64,000 bases of DNA. Origin: Posidonia oceanica (Eukaryota; Streptophyta; Magnoliopsida; Alismatales; Posidoniaceae). The translations under genes were made by a program, and so were the position numbers. The notes beneath the pieces were generated by a model that was given only the letters and a program-made list of their open reading frames with translations, had not been told where the DNA came from and did not search any database. Of this stretch, positions 1-10,705 are shown one piece after another (positions within the stretch are counted from its first letter, which is position 1; the number at the start of each line of letters is the position of its first letter). The DNA lies in assembly GCA_037176725.1 (NCBI GenBank), contig JAZBRS010000020.1, positions 97,854,501 through 97,918,500 of the forward strand, read 5' to 3'.

Positions 1-139
1 TCTATGATCTAATTTAATAAACTATTAAAAAAATTGTGGTGACCATATCAATCCAAATATTCACCTCCAACCACTCTCCTCCCACGTGGTCTCCCTTATC
101 CCACCTCCAACCAACCTCCCCACGTAGTCCCTCTTACTC

Positions 140-405
140 TAAAATTCAGTGTCTATATAAAATTTTAGTGCCTGCATATATTCAAATATCTTATATTAAA
201 ATTCAGTATCCGTATAAAAATTCAATATCTGCACAAAATTTCAGTGTTTGCATATATCCAATATTTTCTACTAAAATTCAGTATCCGTACAAAAATTCAG
301 TGTCTACACAAAATTTCAGTGTATGCACAAAATTTCAGTGTTTGCATATATCCAATATTTTCTACTAAAATTCAGTATCCGTAAAAAAATTCAGTGTCTG
401 CACTT
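140..405. repeat. AT-rich tandem repeat, unit about 96 bp
   Basis: A unit built from ATTCAGTATCCGTA, ATTCAGTGTCTGCA-like words and a TATATCCAATATTTTCTACT segment recurs with a period near 96 bp. The two clearest copies start near 240 and 336, with shorter ~30-bp sub-repeats inside each. The translation across it is low-complexity and fits no protein family I know. It is probably non-coding tandem DNA. Confidence 0.7.
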
Positions 406-737
406 TTTTAAAAAAAGTTCATGGCTCTCTCTCCCAATTTTTCAAAAAAAAAAACTAATGTTTATTGATAATGTGTTCACACTTAAAGAATAATTATGTT
501 CACGCCAATAATTGTGTTCACACTTAAAGAATAATTGTATTTACAACTATAGAATCATTGTATTCATACTAGTAATGACCATAGAGTTAAGATCACTACT
601 TCATATAAACACCACATCTAGTTGCCTTCAATATAAATCCAACAGAATACTACATTACAAGATCTTTATCAAATGTTCAAATATACTTGTCCTTAAATTA
701 CAAGAATGTTCTCATCTGAACATTTTCCTACACACAT

Positions 738-771
738 ACATATATATATATATATATACATATATATATAA
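738..771. repeat. (TA)n microsatellite
   Basis: A short run of alternating T and A with one interrupting C, about 85 bp upstream of peroxidase exon 3. If that exon belongs to a complete gene, this tract lies in its second intron. Confidence 0.85.
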
Positions 772-856
772 ATTCACGTGAATTGGTTTTTCGATCCCAA
801 ACTAGCTAGACCTGTCAATAATACATTGCTATCTTCCTTGTCGACCATATGTGTAG

Positions 857-1515
857 GCTGGTGGACTATTCTATGAAGTTCCTTCAGGAAGAAAAGATGG
901 AAAGGTATCGAAGGCATCAGAAACTTTCGAGAACCTACCTCCTCCAACCCTAAACCTATCCAACCTGACAAGTTCTTTTACCAAGAAGGGGTTGACACAA
1001 GAAGATTTGATCATACTCTCAGGTGATGATTAAGTATGATTGCATGTCCATCTCTCTAAGACAATATGGATTCCCTAGTTCTATGTTGTTGGCTTAATTT
1101 GTTCCATCCAACAGGGGCACACACATTTGGGAAGTCGAACTGCACTGCCTTCGCAAGTAGACTGCACAACTTCAGCGAAGAGGTGAAGACGGACCCCAGC
1201 CTGGACCCTTCGTTCGCCAAGAAGCTTAAGAAGGTTTGTCCCGCCGGCGCGACGACAACAACCAAGTTAGACCACATCACGCCGGACAAGTTCGATTCCC
1301 AGTACTACAAGAACATCCTGTCCCACCGCGTCCTCTTCACGTCCGATCAGACGTTGCTGTCGACAAGCAAAGCAGCCAAGCAAGTGGAGAAGTACGCCAG
1401 CGACAACACGCTGTTCAACAAGGATTTCGCAGAAGCGATGGTGAAGATGAGCAAAATTGATGTGCTCACCGGGAAAGAAGGAGAAGTACGTCTCGATTGC
1501 AGGGTTGTCAACTGA
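857..1515 (+). CDS. class III plant peroxidase, 3' half (exons 3 and 4)
   Basis: Class III peroxidases are secreted haem enzymes that use H2O2 to oxidise phenolics such as lignin precursors. Exon 3 is 857-1022: 166 nt, to my knowledge the usual length of exon 3 in this family. It follows an AG acceptor (855-856), encodes AGGLFYEVPSGRKDG through LIILSG, and ends at a GT donor. Intron 3 is 1023-1114. Exon 4 is 1115-1515 and ends at TGA. The phase-1 junction restores the SGAHTFG box, whose His (1120-1122) is the proximal haem ligand. Further family marks are KSNC, VCP, LFTSDQTLL, and a C-terminal block with VLTGKEGEVRLDC. Exons 1 and 2, with the distal His/Arg and the signal peptide, are not seen in 1-856. 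Either intron 2 runs out of the window or this is a 3' fragment. Exons 3 and 4 have no stop or frameshift. Confidence 0.9.
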
Positions 1516-1561
1516 GGGTTGCTGCATATCCCATCGATTGTAATTTTCTTGCGGTTTCATA

Positions 1562-1567
1562 AATAAA
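1562..1567 (+). terminator. candidate poly(A) signal of the peroxidase
   Basis: AATAAA lies 47 nt after the peroxidase stop codon, in an AT-rich 3' flank. The position suits a near-upstream element of a plant poly(A) site. Plant signals are loose, so this is only a candidate. Confidence 0.4.
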
Positions 1568-3067
1568 TTACCATTTGGTTGCCTGCTCCAGTATTAACTT
1601 TAGGATCGTCTACGGAATTTTTTGTTTTGCCAATCACCCACCAAGCCAAAACCGACGTCTCACCTTTCTCGTTAAGATGGGATTCTATGGAGAAAGCTTT
1701 AGAAGAAAGGTCATTTTTAAATCCTAATTGGATATGGCAACAAAACCAATATCTGGGCACTCGAACATGGACATCGAATATCCTTGTTCCTTCTCTATCT
1801 ATCTACCCATATTAAGGGAACACCCCATCATTATGGAACCGCCTTTAAGATGGATCACCTAAAGTACCTAGCTATGCTCATCTATTAATTTCAAAAAAAA
1901 TAAAAACAAATCCTAGAAAGGATAAAATCAGTAATTACATGAACGTTATGGTCAAATAAAGACTTCAACCACTACAGAATGTTTGCATATATGTTAGAAG
2001 AATACATCCAAAATATTTATTATGTTATCATCAATTTGAATAAATATTTATTAAAATATTATATAAATTTATTTATAAATTAAAAAACATGTCCATAGTT
2101 GGTTTTTCTGTTCAATTGATCATGTATTCACTTGTCATTTGATTCTTATTTTATACATGTCTCGTTATCATTTCAAAACATGTTCATGTTGTATCCGTAT
2201 TCAAAGACTGGTCTATAAGTTGTTTATTATTATATTGACATTTCATCGGATTTACAATTGTATTAGACTTTATTAATATTCATTGTCGCATAGTTCTAAA
2301 ATTTATCTCTATGCTATTTCATCTTTATTCAATATTCAGACACACATCTTTTATCTTATTTTTTTCAATTATTGTACTTTTCAATATTTATATTCAACAT
2401 ACATCTATGTTCGTATTCAAGAAATTGAAAACAAATACGAATAGGAGCCTTGTTCATAAACACAATCGTACACAATTTATCTTAACCTTTAGTTGCGAGA
2501 CTTACGACGTCATATCATTTTTCATAATATCATTTAAGGATTGGGATGAATTGTACACGATTTTGTGTAGGATTGTATATATACAAAACCTTTTACATAT
2601 TACATACGGTGTAATAGAAATGGTACATCCTATCTTATAGTGCAGGATCGTATGCATTGCAGTAGTACCAACCCACAAGGGATGCAGCACTATTAGGAGC
2701 AAGAGCTTTTTATTCCCATATTGGTAACTCATTCGGGTTCATGAACAGCTTGTTAAAAGAAGAAAAATATGATCCAAGTCAAGAGTTTACTCTCATTAGC
2801 ATAAATGTTTAGACCACCCAATAATCAGCTTAAACATCTTTAAGAGGAACACTTTTGGATGCAGTTTGATCACATCTTTCTTGTCCATACGCTCCTTGTT
2901 CGTGAATTGGATTGATTTCTATTGCCTATGTTGAAACCAACGGCACTAGCATCAATTCTTCTCTGATCTTCACTCTTTCAATGTCAGTCTTTTTCAATGG
3001 CAACATTAATTCTACTATACATTGATGCTAAAGCTTATTGTAACATATACTCTACATCGATATACAT

Positions 3068-3386
3068 GTTTCACTATCATTATCTTCTAGTATTCACACT
3101 TTTACACAAGAATATTCATGTTTCATACAAATAGTATTCACTCTCTTACATTGGACAATTTATTGTTTTAGACTAATAGAACTCAGTCAATTATGAAATA
3201 ATATTCAGAGTCACATTCACATACTTACGTGTTTCAATATCATTATCTTCTAGTATTCACACTTTTACGCAAGAATATTCATGTTTCATACAAATAGTAT
3301 TCACTCTCTTACATTGGAAAATTTATTGTTTTAGACTAATAGAACTCAGTCAAATATGAAATAATTTCGAGTCACATTCACATACT
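3068..3386. repeat. direct tandem duplication, period 163 bp
   Basis: The segment starting at 3068 is repeated from 3231 with few differences. Both copies share TATCATTATCTTCTAGTATT near the start and GAGTCACATTCACATACT near the end. The second copy has a small deletion. It looks like a simple local duplication in non-coding DNA. Confidence 0.85.
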
Positions 3387-4022
3387 CTTCCTAGAATATG
3401 GAGAAGTACTTAGTTAATTCTGAATAAATACGCATTCAATACCAAAATAGTATCCATACACACTCATATATATACCATTTACATACAAACATTTATAATA
3501 TTCATATACTAGAATAGGAGAGTGATAAAGATGGTGATGGACGGCGATGACGAAAATGGTGGGAGGGCGAAGATGGTAGTGTTGGACTGGTAAAAGTTGA
3601 TGGCAGGTAGTGTGCGATAGCGACAACGACGATTGAGATGGTGGTAGATGGCAATGACAATGGCAGGGCAACACGTTGGTGTGAGGCAGTGACAGGACGA
3701 CGCATTGGTGTGTAGTGGTAGTGCATAGTGGTTTTTAAAGAGAGAGAAACAAGGAGACAAGAAGAGGAGGGTAGTGGAGATGACGTAGTGATGGTGGTGT
3801 TGGCAACAAGGTGGCGTGAGGAGGGTGGTGAGGTAGCATGAGGAAGGGCGACTAAGAGGATGCAATGGTGGTTGGAGAGAGAGAAACAGGCAAAGAGATA
3901 GAGGAGGATAGCGTGACAATGTAATGGTTGTAGTGGAGGCGATGGGGTGACACGAGGAGGGCAATGAGGCGATTGAGGACAAAGTACTAGTAGCAGATGA
4001 TGGAGGGCAGTGACAACAAAGG

Positions 4023-4024
<2 letters not shown>

Positions 4025-4071
<47 letters not shown>

Positions 4072-4073
4072 GA
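4025..4073. repeat. (GA)n microsatellite
   Basis: An alternating GA run with one break (GGAGAG) inside a longer purine-rich belt. Confidence 0.85.
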
Positions 4074-4396
4074 GGTGTAGCGATTATATCTATGAGAGAG
4101 AAAGAGAGATTTGAGGGTTAGAGAGATAGATAGACATGATTTTATGTCAATTGTCAGTTACAAAATCTAATGTCACAGGAACAAAGCTGTTTTAGTTTGA
4201 ATTTTGTTGTTTTGAGTGGTTTTAATCTAAACCATCTAAATGAAGACCTCCGATACGATCCTAGTTTGAAGCGCACTGTATTATCCATAGGCTTCATTTG
4301 GAACTGTGGGCTTTTCATCTAACAATTCATAAATGGACCCAATAATTTGAGAACTAACAATATAAAATGCATGGAGGGAAATGTCTCTTTTTCCAG

Positions 4397-5389
4397 AAGG
4401 CATGGATTAGTTTCTTCACATCAGCTATTGGCACAGTTTAGCGGCCTTTTATCTCCTCCACCATCCGTAGTCCGATCAGCCAACAGTGCTGCTACAAAAG
4501 CTGCAGTCTTTATTTCTAACTTCAAGAAGGGAAATGACAGTTTTGATGGCATTACCTAGGGGTGTACATGGGTCTGGGTTGACCCGAAAATCAAACCAAC
4601 CCGACCCGTGTGGGTTGGGTTGGGTTGGGTTGGGTTTTTTTTTATCATAGGTTGGGTATGGATTTGAAAATCCTAAACCCGAACTTTCTGGGTTGGGTAT
4701 GGGTTCTAGGCATGGGTTACCCAAACCGACCCGACCCGAACCGAATCTGAAGGAATAAATATATAATATTAATTATTTATGTTTATAAATACATATTATA
4801 TGTATAATGAAGAAATATTAAGAGAGCAAAAATGATACTTAATCAACAGATATTGGGAGAAATAAAGTCAAATACAGATAACTTATTCACTTTTAGCAAT
4901 AGTGCTCATGCTTGACCCACATATTCATATTACACACGCACTGCTGCTACATAGTTAATAGTGGCAAGTTGTAGGAAAACATGCACACAAAGAAAAAACC
5001 ATATTAACAAAGAATCGGAGATAACTTTTCTGTAGTGGCTACTATAATGTATTACATTTTGTAGTGATCTTTGCATTAAGTTGTAAGTCATTTATTTTAT
5101 CCAAAGGCCGTTCCGGGAGTAATCAAATTTTCTTGTAATTAAAGATTAATGAATGGCCAATAGGTGTAAAATTCATGTGCTATAAAATCTGAGAACCGAC
5201 CCGACCTGACCCAACCCGAAGTTTGTGGGTCGGGTTGGATTGGGTTTGGACTGGGTATGGGTTGGGCATGGATCTAAAATTATCCAACCTAAACAATATG
5301 GATTGGGTCGTGGGTTCACCCTTAACCCGACCCAACCCGACCCACGTACACCCCTAGCATTACCCATAGTGACAATTCTATAAAAGCAA
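4397..5389 (+). pseudogene. MED33: MED33 exon 'a', split by a MITE
   Basis: The acceptor is CTCTTTTTCCAG (ends 4396). The readable frame encodes HGLVSSHQLLAQFSGLL, then SPPPSV and a segment ending FKKGNDSFDGIT. This matches the MED33 region just before GNM-HLIVEAC. At 4557 a MITE starts and its second base completes an in-frame TAG. Coding sequence resumes at 5365 (HSDNSIKA) and may end at 5389 with a phase-1 donor GTGCGT, which agrees in phase with the next exon. The DNA upstream shares a 26-bp segment with the DNA upstream of exon c. Confidence 0.75.
4557..5356. mobile_element. non-autonomous hAT-type MITE, 8-bp TSD GCATTACC
   Basis: The ends are inverted repeats: TAGGGGTGTACATGGGTC on the left, and the complement of the right end reads TAGGGGTGTACGTGGGTC. 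The 8-bp direct repeat GCATTACC flanks both ends (4549-4556 and 5357-5364). An 8-bp duplication with TAGGGG ends is typical of the hAT superfamily. Inside are GGGTTGGGTT-type subterminal repeats and AT-rich filler. No transposase is encoded in these 800 bp. Confidence 0.9.
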
Positions 5390-5569
5390 GTGCGTAGTAT
5401 AGTATTTCTAACTTCAATTTTCTTTCATAGAACAAAGTGCCAGTGATCAATTGCTGTCTTTAGAAAAAAAAAAAAGGGATATTGAATTGGATGTGTCAAA
5501 AATTTTCTTAGCAAGCAACTCTAAATGGACAATCATATAGTATTTCTGTTTTTCTATTTGTGCTAGTAG

Positions 5570-5780
5570 TTGGAAACATGCTCCATCTAATAGTTGAAGC
5601 TTGCATTGCAAGAAAGCTGATTGACACGTCTACTTATTTTTGGCCTGGATGTGTGGTCATAGCATCAACATCATCAAGGGATTCAATGTCAGTTCAAGAA
5701 TCTTCATGGTCAGCCTTCATGGAAGGATCACAACTAAGTGGTTCCTTGAAGAATTCTCTTATGACAACTCCTGCTTCTAG
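5570..5780 (+). pseudogene. MED33: MED33 exon 'b'
   Basis: It encodes GNMLHLIVEACIARKLIDTS, TYFWPGCV, SWSAFMEGSQLSGSLKNSL and TTPAS, the best conserved MED33 stretch in this window. Two nested acceptors (TGCTAG ending 5566, or TAG ending 5569) are both in phase with exon a. The donor GTACTC follows 5780. The exon itself has no stop. Its end phase conflicts with exon c. Confidence 0.85.
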
Positions 5781-5823
5781 GTACTCCACTTGTCTTGTAG
5801 GAAGGATGTTTTCACTAGTTATG

Positions 5824-8800
5824 TGTAGTAATCTTGAAATTCTGATCGTCCATGCACGATGCCAAAGTTCGCGTGCACCGATTAAAATAGGCTTACTATA
5901 TGCGGTAGGATCCAAGGGAAGAAACTTGACTCGGAAATGCTGGCAAAAAGAAGAAAAAGAAATGATAAGACAAATCGGAGTCGCCACCAGGTCTATTAAA
6001 TTAGGAGACAGGGAAAACCGAGGGTAAGCCATGAAAAGACATGCAAAACCGGATGCAAAGAGACGCGATGCAATACAATGCGATGCTATGCAATACTATG
6101 CTATGACTTGTGCCTAGGATGAAGGAAAGGTCATTGCGGGCCAAGAGAAAGGGCAAGGACTCCTGTTACACATGGAGAAGGTGTTAGGCACCCCCGATAC
6201 GTCCGAGAGTCGGTCTTTCTTAGGCAATCTCGCTCGCTAATGTAGGAAGATGCTTGCCTAATGCTTAAATGCAATGAATGTCTGATTGCTATGCATGGGA
6301 AATAAACGTGCTATCTATGTGCTCAGCAGCGCTGCTAGTGTTCCGAATTGAACGAACCCTGGTTCGTGAGAACTCCCAGGCAGTAAGCATCATAGCCTTA
6401 ATGCAAATGCAGGTGATAAAACAAAACTGCGGGAAAACCAGGCAATGCAAGTGACATGCAAGGGATAAACCAAAGCGGGCGTAGAAAACAGTGCGAGTGC
6501 GGAAAATGATGCAAAGGCGCGGAAATCGATGCAAGCGTGGAAAACGATGCAAAGGCATAGAAATCGATGCAAGCACGGAAAACGATGCAAGAGCGCGGGA
6601 AACAATGCGAGTGAGCAATATGCAAAAGGGAAAGCAAAAGCGAATTCGGGGCGAAAACCACGAGAAAGTGTGCAAGGCGAGGTGCCAAACCAAAACAGGG
6701 GTCAGGTAGCAGGCATGGGGGTAGCAGTACGTGCAAGAAGCAATAAAACACGAAAATCGACGAGCGAAACCAAATCGGTGTGTTAAAACGACATTCAGCC
6801 ATCTGTAAGTGTTGGACGCAGCTATGACCTACGTCCAACATTGGACGTAGGAATAGATGGTGTCCAACACAGACAGAAGGCAAAAAAGCATGCCGTGGAG
6901 AAATCGATGCATTCTAACTATATGAATGCGATGCAAATGCAGAAATGCAGTAGAATAGGTGCATGACATGCAGGGCAAACAGGACAGCAATCAGAAGCAG
7001 ATTCAGAGCAAGAGGCAAGCAAAGATCAGCATTTTAAACAAGCAGGTCGTTGGATGCCTGATGGCGTGGCGTCCAACGTTAGACGCTAGAGGGACTGGCG
7101 TCCAACACAGGCCAAAGGACAACAAAACAAACCAGCATACAGATGATGAACAAAACATGTAAGCATGCATTAAGGCTACTGTAAGCAGGCATAGGCTAAA
7201 CATGCAAGCAAAGGATATGACAAATCCAAGAAAAAACAACATCTGCAACACGTGCCAGGCATGAAGCTCAACCAGAGCGTTGGACGCGAGCTGAACCAAC
7301 GTTCAATGTTGGACGCCAGGAACAGCAGCGTACAACGCACTGGGAGGCACAAACAAGCAAAAACCCTGCATAAAACTAGCATATGATCTATAAAAGCTAA
7401 GGAGCAATTGCTATGAAGGCTAAGCAAGCATACAAGCACAGGAAACATGCAAACATATGGATCAGAGCATCAGGCAAACACTTAAAACCAAAGTAAATGA
7501 GCAGCGACGTTAGATGCTGCTGACAGCAACGTCCAACTTAGGACGCTGAAGCCCCCAACGTCCAACACCTGCAGAATGCAAACCTACCTGCAAAGGGGGA
7601 GCTCAGCTCTAAACCCCACTTAAACATGCATGCAAGCTACTGAGGACAAGATAGATCAAGGCATGCAACACAGAATAAGCATGTAACAGAAATAAATGTA
7701 ATATTCAAGCATTAAAAAAGCATGCAAAAGCTAACAGAGGCATTGGACGCAGAGCATACCTGCGTCCAACATAGGATGCAGGGCACACCCGCGTCCAACA
7801 CAGACAGCAAGGCAGACCTTAAGCATGGATTTAAACCAAAGATCAAAGCATTATATTAAGCATGGCATGACATCTAAAGGCATGGAAGTGAGCTTGAAAC
7901 AATCATGCACAAGAGGAAACAACCAAACTATAGCAAAGCAGGAGCGAGGCTAGCAAAAAAGGGCAGGCATGCATGCAGGGGTGTTGGACGCCAGCGCATG
8001 GGGCGTCCAATGTTGGACGCACTAGGCAGTGTGTCCAACAAGTCGAGAAATATCCTGACCTCGATCAGTGGCCAAGGGGGCCAAAAATCACCAACCAACT
8101 TGCTAGGAAGCGAGAGGGAGTGACGACGAGCATGTTGGTATGCTTGGCGCCAGAAATGGGCAGGTGGATTGCACCACCCACCTCCTCCTCCTTGCGGCTG
8201 GCGGCTGGGGCTTTTCCGGCCAACCAAGGAAGCGTGCGTGCGAATTAACTATCCTAGCATGCTACTAGGTGTGTGGGCTAGCTAAGGGGACGAAATGCCG
8301 ACCTGGTTGTGGCCCAGAAGCGGCGTTTGCTGTTGTGGCCGACGTTGCAGAAGATGGTGGCGAGGCTACTCCGGCGAGCTTGCTTGGCGTGCAGGGGGCT
8401 CGGGAGAAGCTGTTGGAGGTCTGGGAGTGGAGGTGGGAGTTTGCTCTTTGCTCTGGTGTGGTCGAATTGGCAAGGGAGAGGTTGTGGTGCTCTGTGTGTT
8501 GGCATGAAGGTGGTTGTTTGGCATGGTTTTGGTGTTGGGTTCATGGGTGGAGGCCGAGGTTGCAGAGGAGTTTGCAGGCAATGGAAGGGGCATGGCAGGC
8601 TTGCTAGGTGAGGGGAGGCCACGAGGCATGGCAGGCGAAGGGCATGGGCTCGCCAGAAGGTCACCGAAGGTGCTGGTGTTAGACAGTGGCTGCAGTGAGG
8701 GTGGAGAGAGCGGGAAAGGTGTTGGGGAGGAGAAGACAGCTAATAAGTGGAGTTACTCGGCCTTGGCAGCTAGTGGGTGGCTTGGAGTGGGTGAGAGGAT

Positions 8801-9157
8801 GGGTAGTAAGTACAGATGGGCGGTGGAGTGGACGGGAGGTGAGCCGAAGGTGGCGGAGCAGCCGCTGCAACACCCAGGACGTTGGACGCTGGTGCAGAGT
8901 GCATCCAACGTTGGATGCTGCCCGTGCCAGCGTCCAACACGCCAGGAGGCCAAAGGCTGAAATGAGCTTGGGCTTGGGCTTAAAAAGGGTTTAAAAAGGT
9001 GTAAAAGGCTTGGGTTGGGGTTTTGGGGTTTAGGTAAGGTTTTAGGTTTGGTTTTGGGTAGAAATGGGTTAGTCTGAAAAAGAGAGCCATCCCAGAGTCC
9101 AAGCAGACCTACGGGAGAAACCACCAACTTCCAGGCTGTCAGAATGGGTTGTCTACG
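5824..9157 (-). mobile_element. solo LTR 'C' of a Tat-type gypsy family, TSD TTATG
   Basis: The LTR begins TGTAGTAATC and ends GTTGTCTACG (the expected CA end changed to CG). It is flanked by TTATG at 5819-5823 and 9158-9162. It aligns over its length with the left LTR of the 19-kb element at 38965. In that element's sense it reads on the minus strand. No internal region or second LTR is attached, so it is probably a recombination product. It holds a conserved core around GGTGTTAGGCACC, a primer-site-like CGGAGTCGCCA (5976-5986) and regularly spaced compound palindromes. ORFs inside it are LTR shadows. It sits in the MED33 b-c intron. Confidence 0.92.
6810..8041. repeat. six compound palindromes at ~235-bp spacing in LTR C
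   Basis: Blocks of the form GTTGGACGC-word-GCGTCCAAC followed by GTTGGACGC-word-GCGTCCAAC start near 6811, 7046, 7279, 7504, 7741 and 7979. Spacings are about 225 to 238 bp. A seventh lies at 8878-8942. The clearest single palindrome is 6828-6851 (11-bp arms, 2-bp centre). DNA between blocks is rich in GCATGCAAGC-like words and looks like the remainder of a tandem unit. Confidence 0.8.
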
Positions 9158-9285
9158 TTATGTTGCTTAGAATGTTGTCACATGGTTATGATAGCAGTGA
9201 TTTGGGTTACAGTAACAGTTATAAACTGAGGGCTTTTCATCTAACAATTCATAAAACCTGATAATTTGGCCACATATTTGTGCAG

Positions 9286-9390
9286 GTAGAGAAATTATAT
9301 GATATTGCTTTGAATGGATCTGAGGAAGAAAGATCAGTTGCTGCAAAGCTCTTATGTGGTGCATCTCTCAGTCAGGGAAGGAATATTCAG
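9286..9390 (+). pseudogene. MED33: MED33 exon 'c'
   Basis: A 105-nt exon after TTTGTGCAG encodes VEKLYDIALNGSEEERS, then VAAKLLCGASLSQGRNIQ, with donor GTATTA. It matches the MED33 segment between the TPAS and EHVV blocks. Four residues that I remember between PAS and VEK (SLAE) are missing. Exon b ends two bases into a codon, whereas this exon starts on a codon boundary, so the join shifts frame. Confidence 0.8.
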
Positions 9391-9517
9391 GTATTACATG
9401 ATGCCTTTTCTATCACAGGTAAAGTATAAATTTGTGAATTGTTTCATAGGGTCGTCAAAGTAAAAACATGTTTTCTTTCAAGACAAGAATCATTAGTTTT
9501 ATGTATAATTTATAATA

Positions 9518-10008
9518 GAGTTCTTTGCATATATATATGTATATATAAAACAATCATAATTGTAGGTGTGCCTTTGTGTTTTAACAAGTAGCTGGTGTAT
9601 CCTGTATTCTTGATCCATTAGCGTAGATACCCCCTACTATTACCTAAGAGGTTTTTTTTTTGTATTCAACAGTTAAGTTATAATAAACTAACTATTTTAC
9701 CCTTGGTTCAAAGTTCAACAACACAAAAAAGTTGAAAAAATGATAAAATGGTTAATAAGTCAACAAAAGTATTAAATAACTAATACTAAAAAAGTCAAAT
9801 AAAAAGGTCAAATACAGTTGTACATGTTAAAATCAGGGATAAGATAGCCATTTATTTTTGTCTTAACAAATAAAATATACCATTTAGGTAACAGCAAAAG
9901 TATGTATGAAAACAATTCAACAATATGGGGGTACATTAGTTAATTGTGAAAATATAAGGGTATACGTGCAAATTCAATTATTTTCAAAGGTATATATGCA
10001 AAGAACCC
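9518..10008. mobile_element. MULE-type MITE, 9-bp TSD TTTATAATA
   Basis: Left end GAGTTCTTTGCATATATA matches the complement of the right end (GGGTTCTTTGCATATATA) with one difference. TTTATAATA flanks both sides (9509-9517 and 10009-10017). A 9-bp duplication is typical of Mutator-like elements. The 491-bp interior is AT-rich and non-coding. It lies in the MED33 c-d intron; the rest of 9391-10153 shows nothing else. Confidence 0.85.
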
Positions 10009-10705
10009 TTTATAATATGTTATTGCCTTTGATGGTGTCTAAAAGTTCCCCAAATTTGAACATGTCTATTTTTTTTTATGTCTTCCATGTAAACCAATGT
10101 GGTTTACCAGCACCTTACCCTGCATTAGCTTATTCATGATATCAATGTACTAGTGTAACGACCTGTCCAGTTGCTACCTTTCAACGTAGTCAGATTTTTC
10201 ATTTTTAACTTTTATTAGCATTTATGAACTCTAAAGCTAAATTCTCACAATGCAATAAAGCAACAATAAATAAAACTAACTTACTTACCTAGAAACCCTG
10301 ATGTGTGGCAGCGTGACTCCTCCTATGTGCACTAGCAAGCGAACAACACCTATCCTGCACCTGTGGAAACACGCAAACCAAAGCACACGTGAGTGACTAG
10401 ACAAAACAGTCACCCAGCACACACCCCACCTAAACCACTCAGCCAACAATGCTGAGGGAGCCAGCGTAATCACGCCATAGCAAACAAACACGGGCATTCC
10501 ATCTGGATGCCACCACAGCACAATAGGGCAGCACAATATTGCCCAGCCAACAACAAAACCAATAAAACGTGCCTTTGAAATCATTTATCTCTTTTCCTTT
10601 CAAAATCATATGCATGCTCTTTCAAAATCTTAAAAGCAAACTTGAAATGGCCACTCTAGCCAAATCAAGCCCAAACCACAAAACCAAACTCATAGCCTAG
10701 TCCCA

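Larger units (their letters stand above)
1568..4396. other. AT-rich region with no recognised gene
   Basis: Between the peroxidase end and the first readable MED33 exon I find only short open stretches with no family resemblance. It contains a direct duplication (3068-3386), a purine-rich low-complexity belt near 3500-4130 and a (GA)n run. If the MED33 acceptor at 4395-4396 is original, this DNA is MED33 intron or a truncated flank; no earlier MED33 exon was found here. Confidence 0.6.

Noticed and set aside
1579..1815. 78-aa ORF after the peroxidase
   Set aside because: No start context, no family match, AT-rich flank; likely chance.
2311..2640. 109-aa ORF in AT-rich DNA
   Set aside because: Phe/Ile/Tyr-rich low complexity; no domain or splice context.
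2640..2810. Possible coding exon (IVYSYVSS-like reading near 2640)
   Set aside because: Short, no splice sites in phase with neighbours and no family that I recognise.
3414..3982. Minus-strand ORFs of 86-157 aa rich in Ser, Pro, His
   Set aside because: They mirror a purine-rich low-complexity belt on the + strand.
6810..8041. CRISPR-like array (regular palindromic repeats)
   Set aside because: Plant nuclear context, repeats diverge, spacing is far too long, no cas genes, and the same blocks occur in dispersed LTRs.
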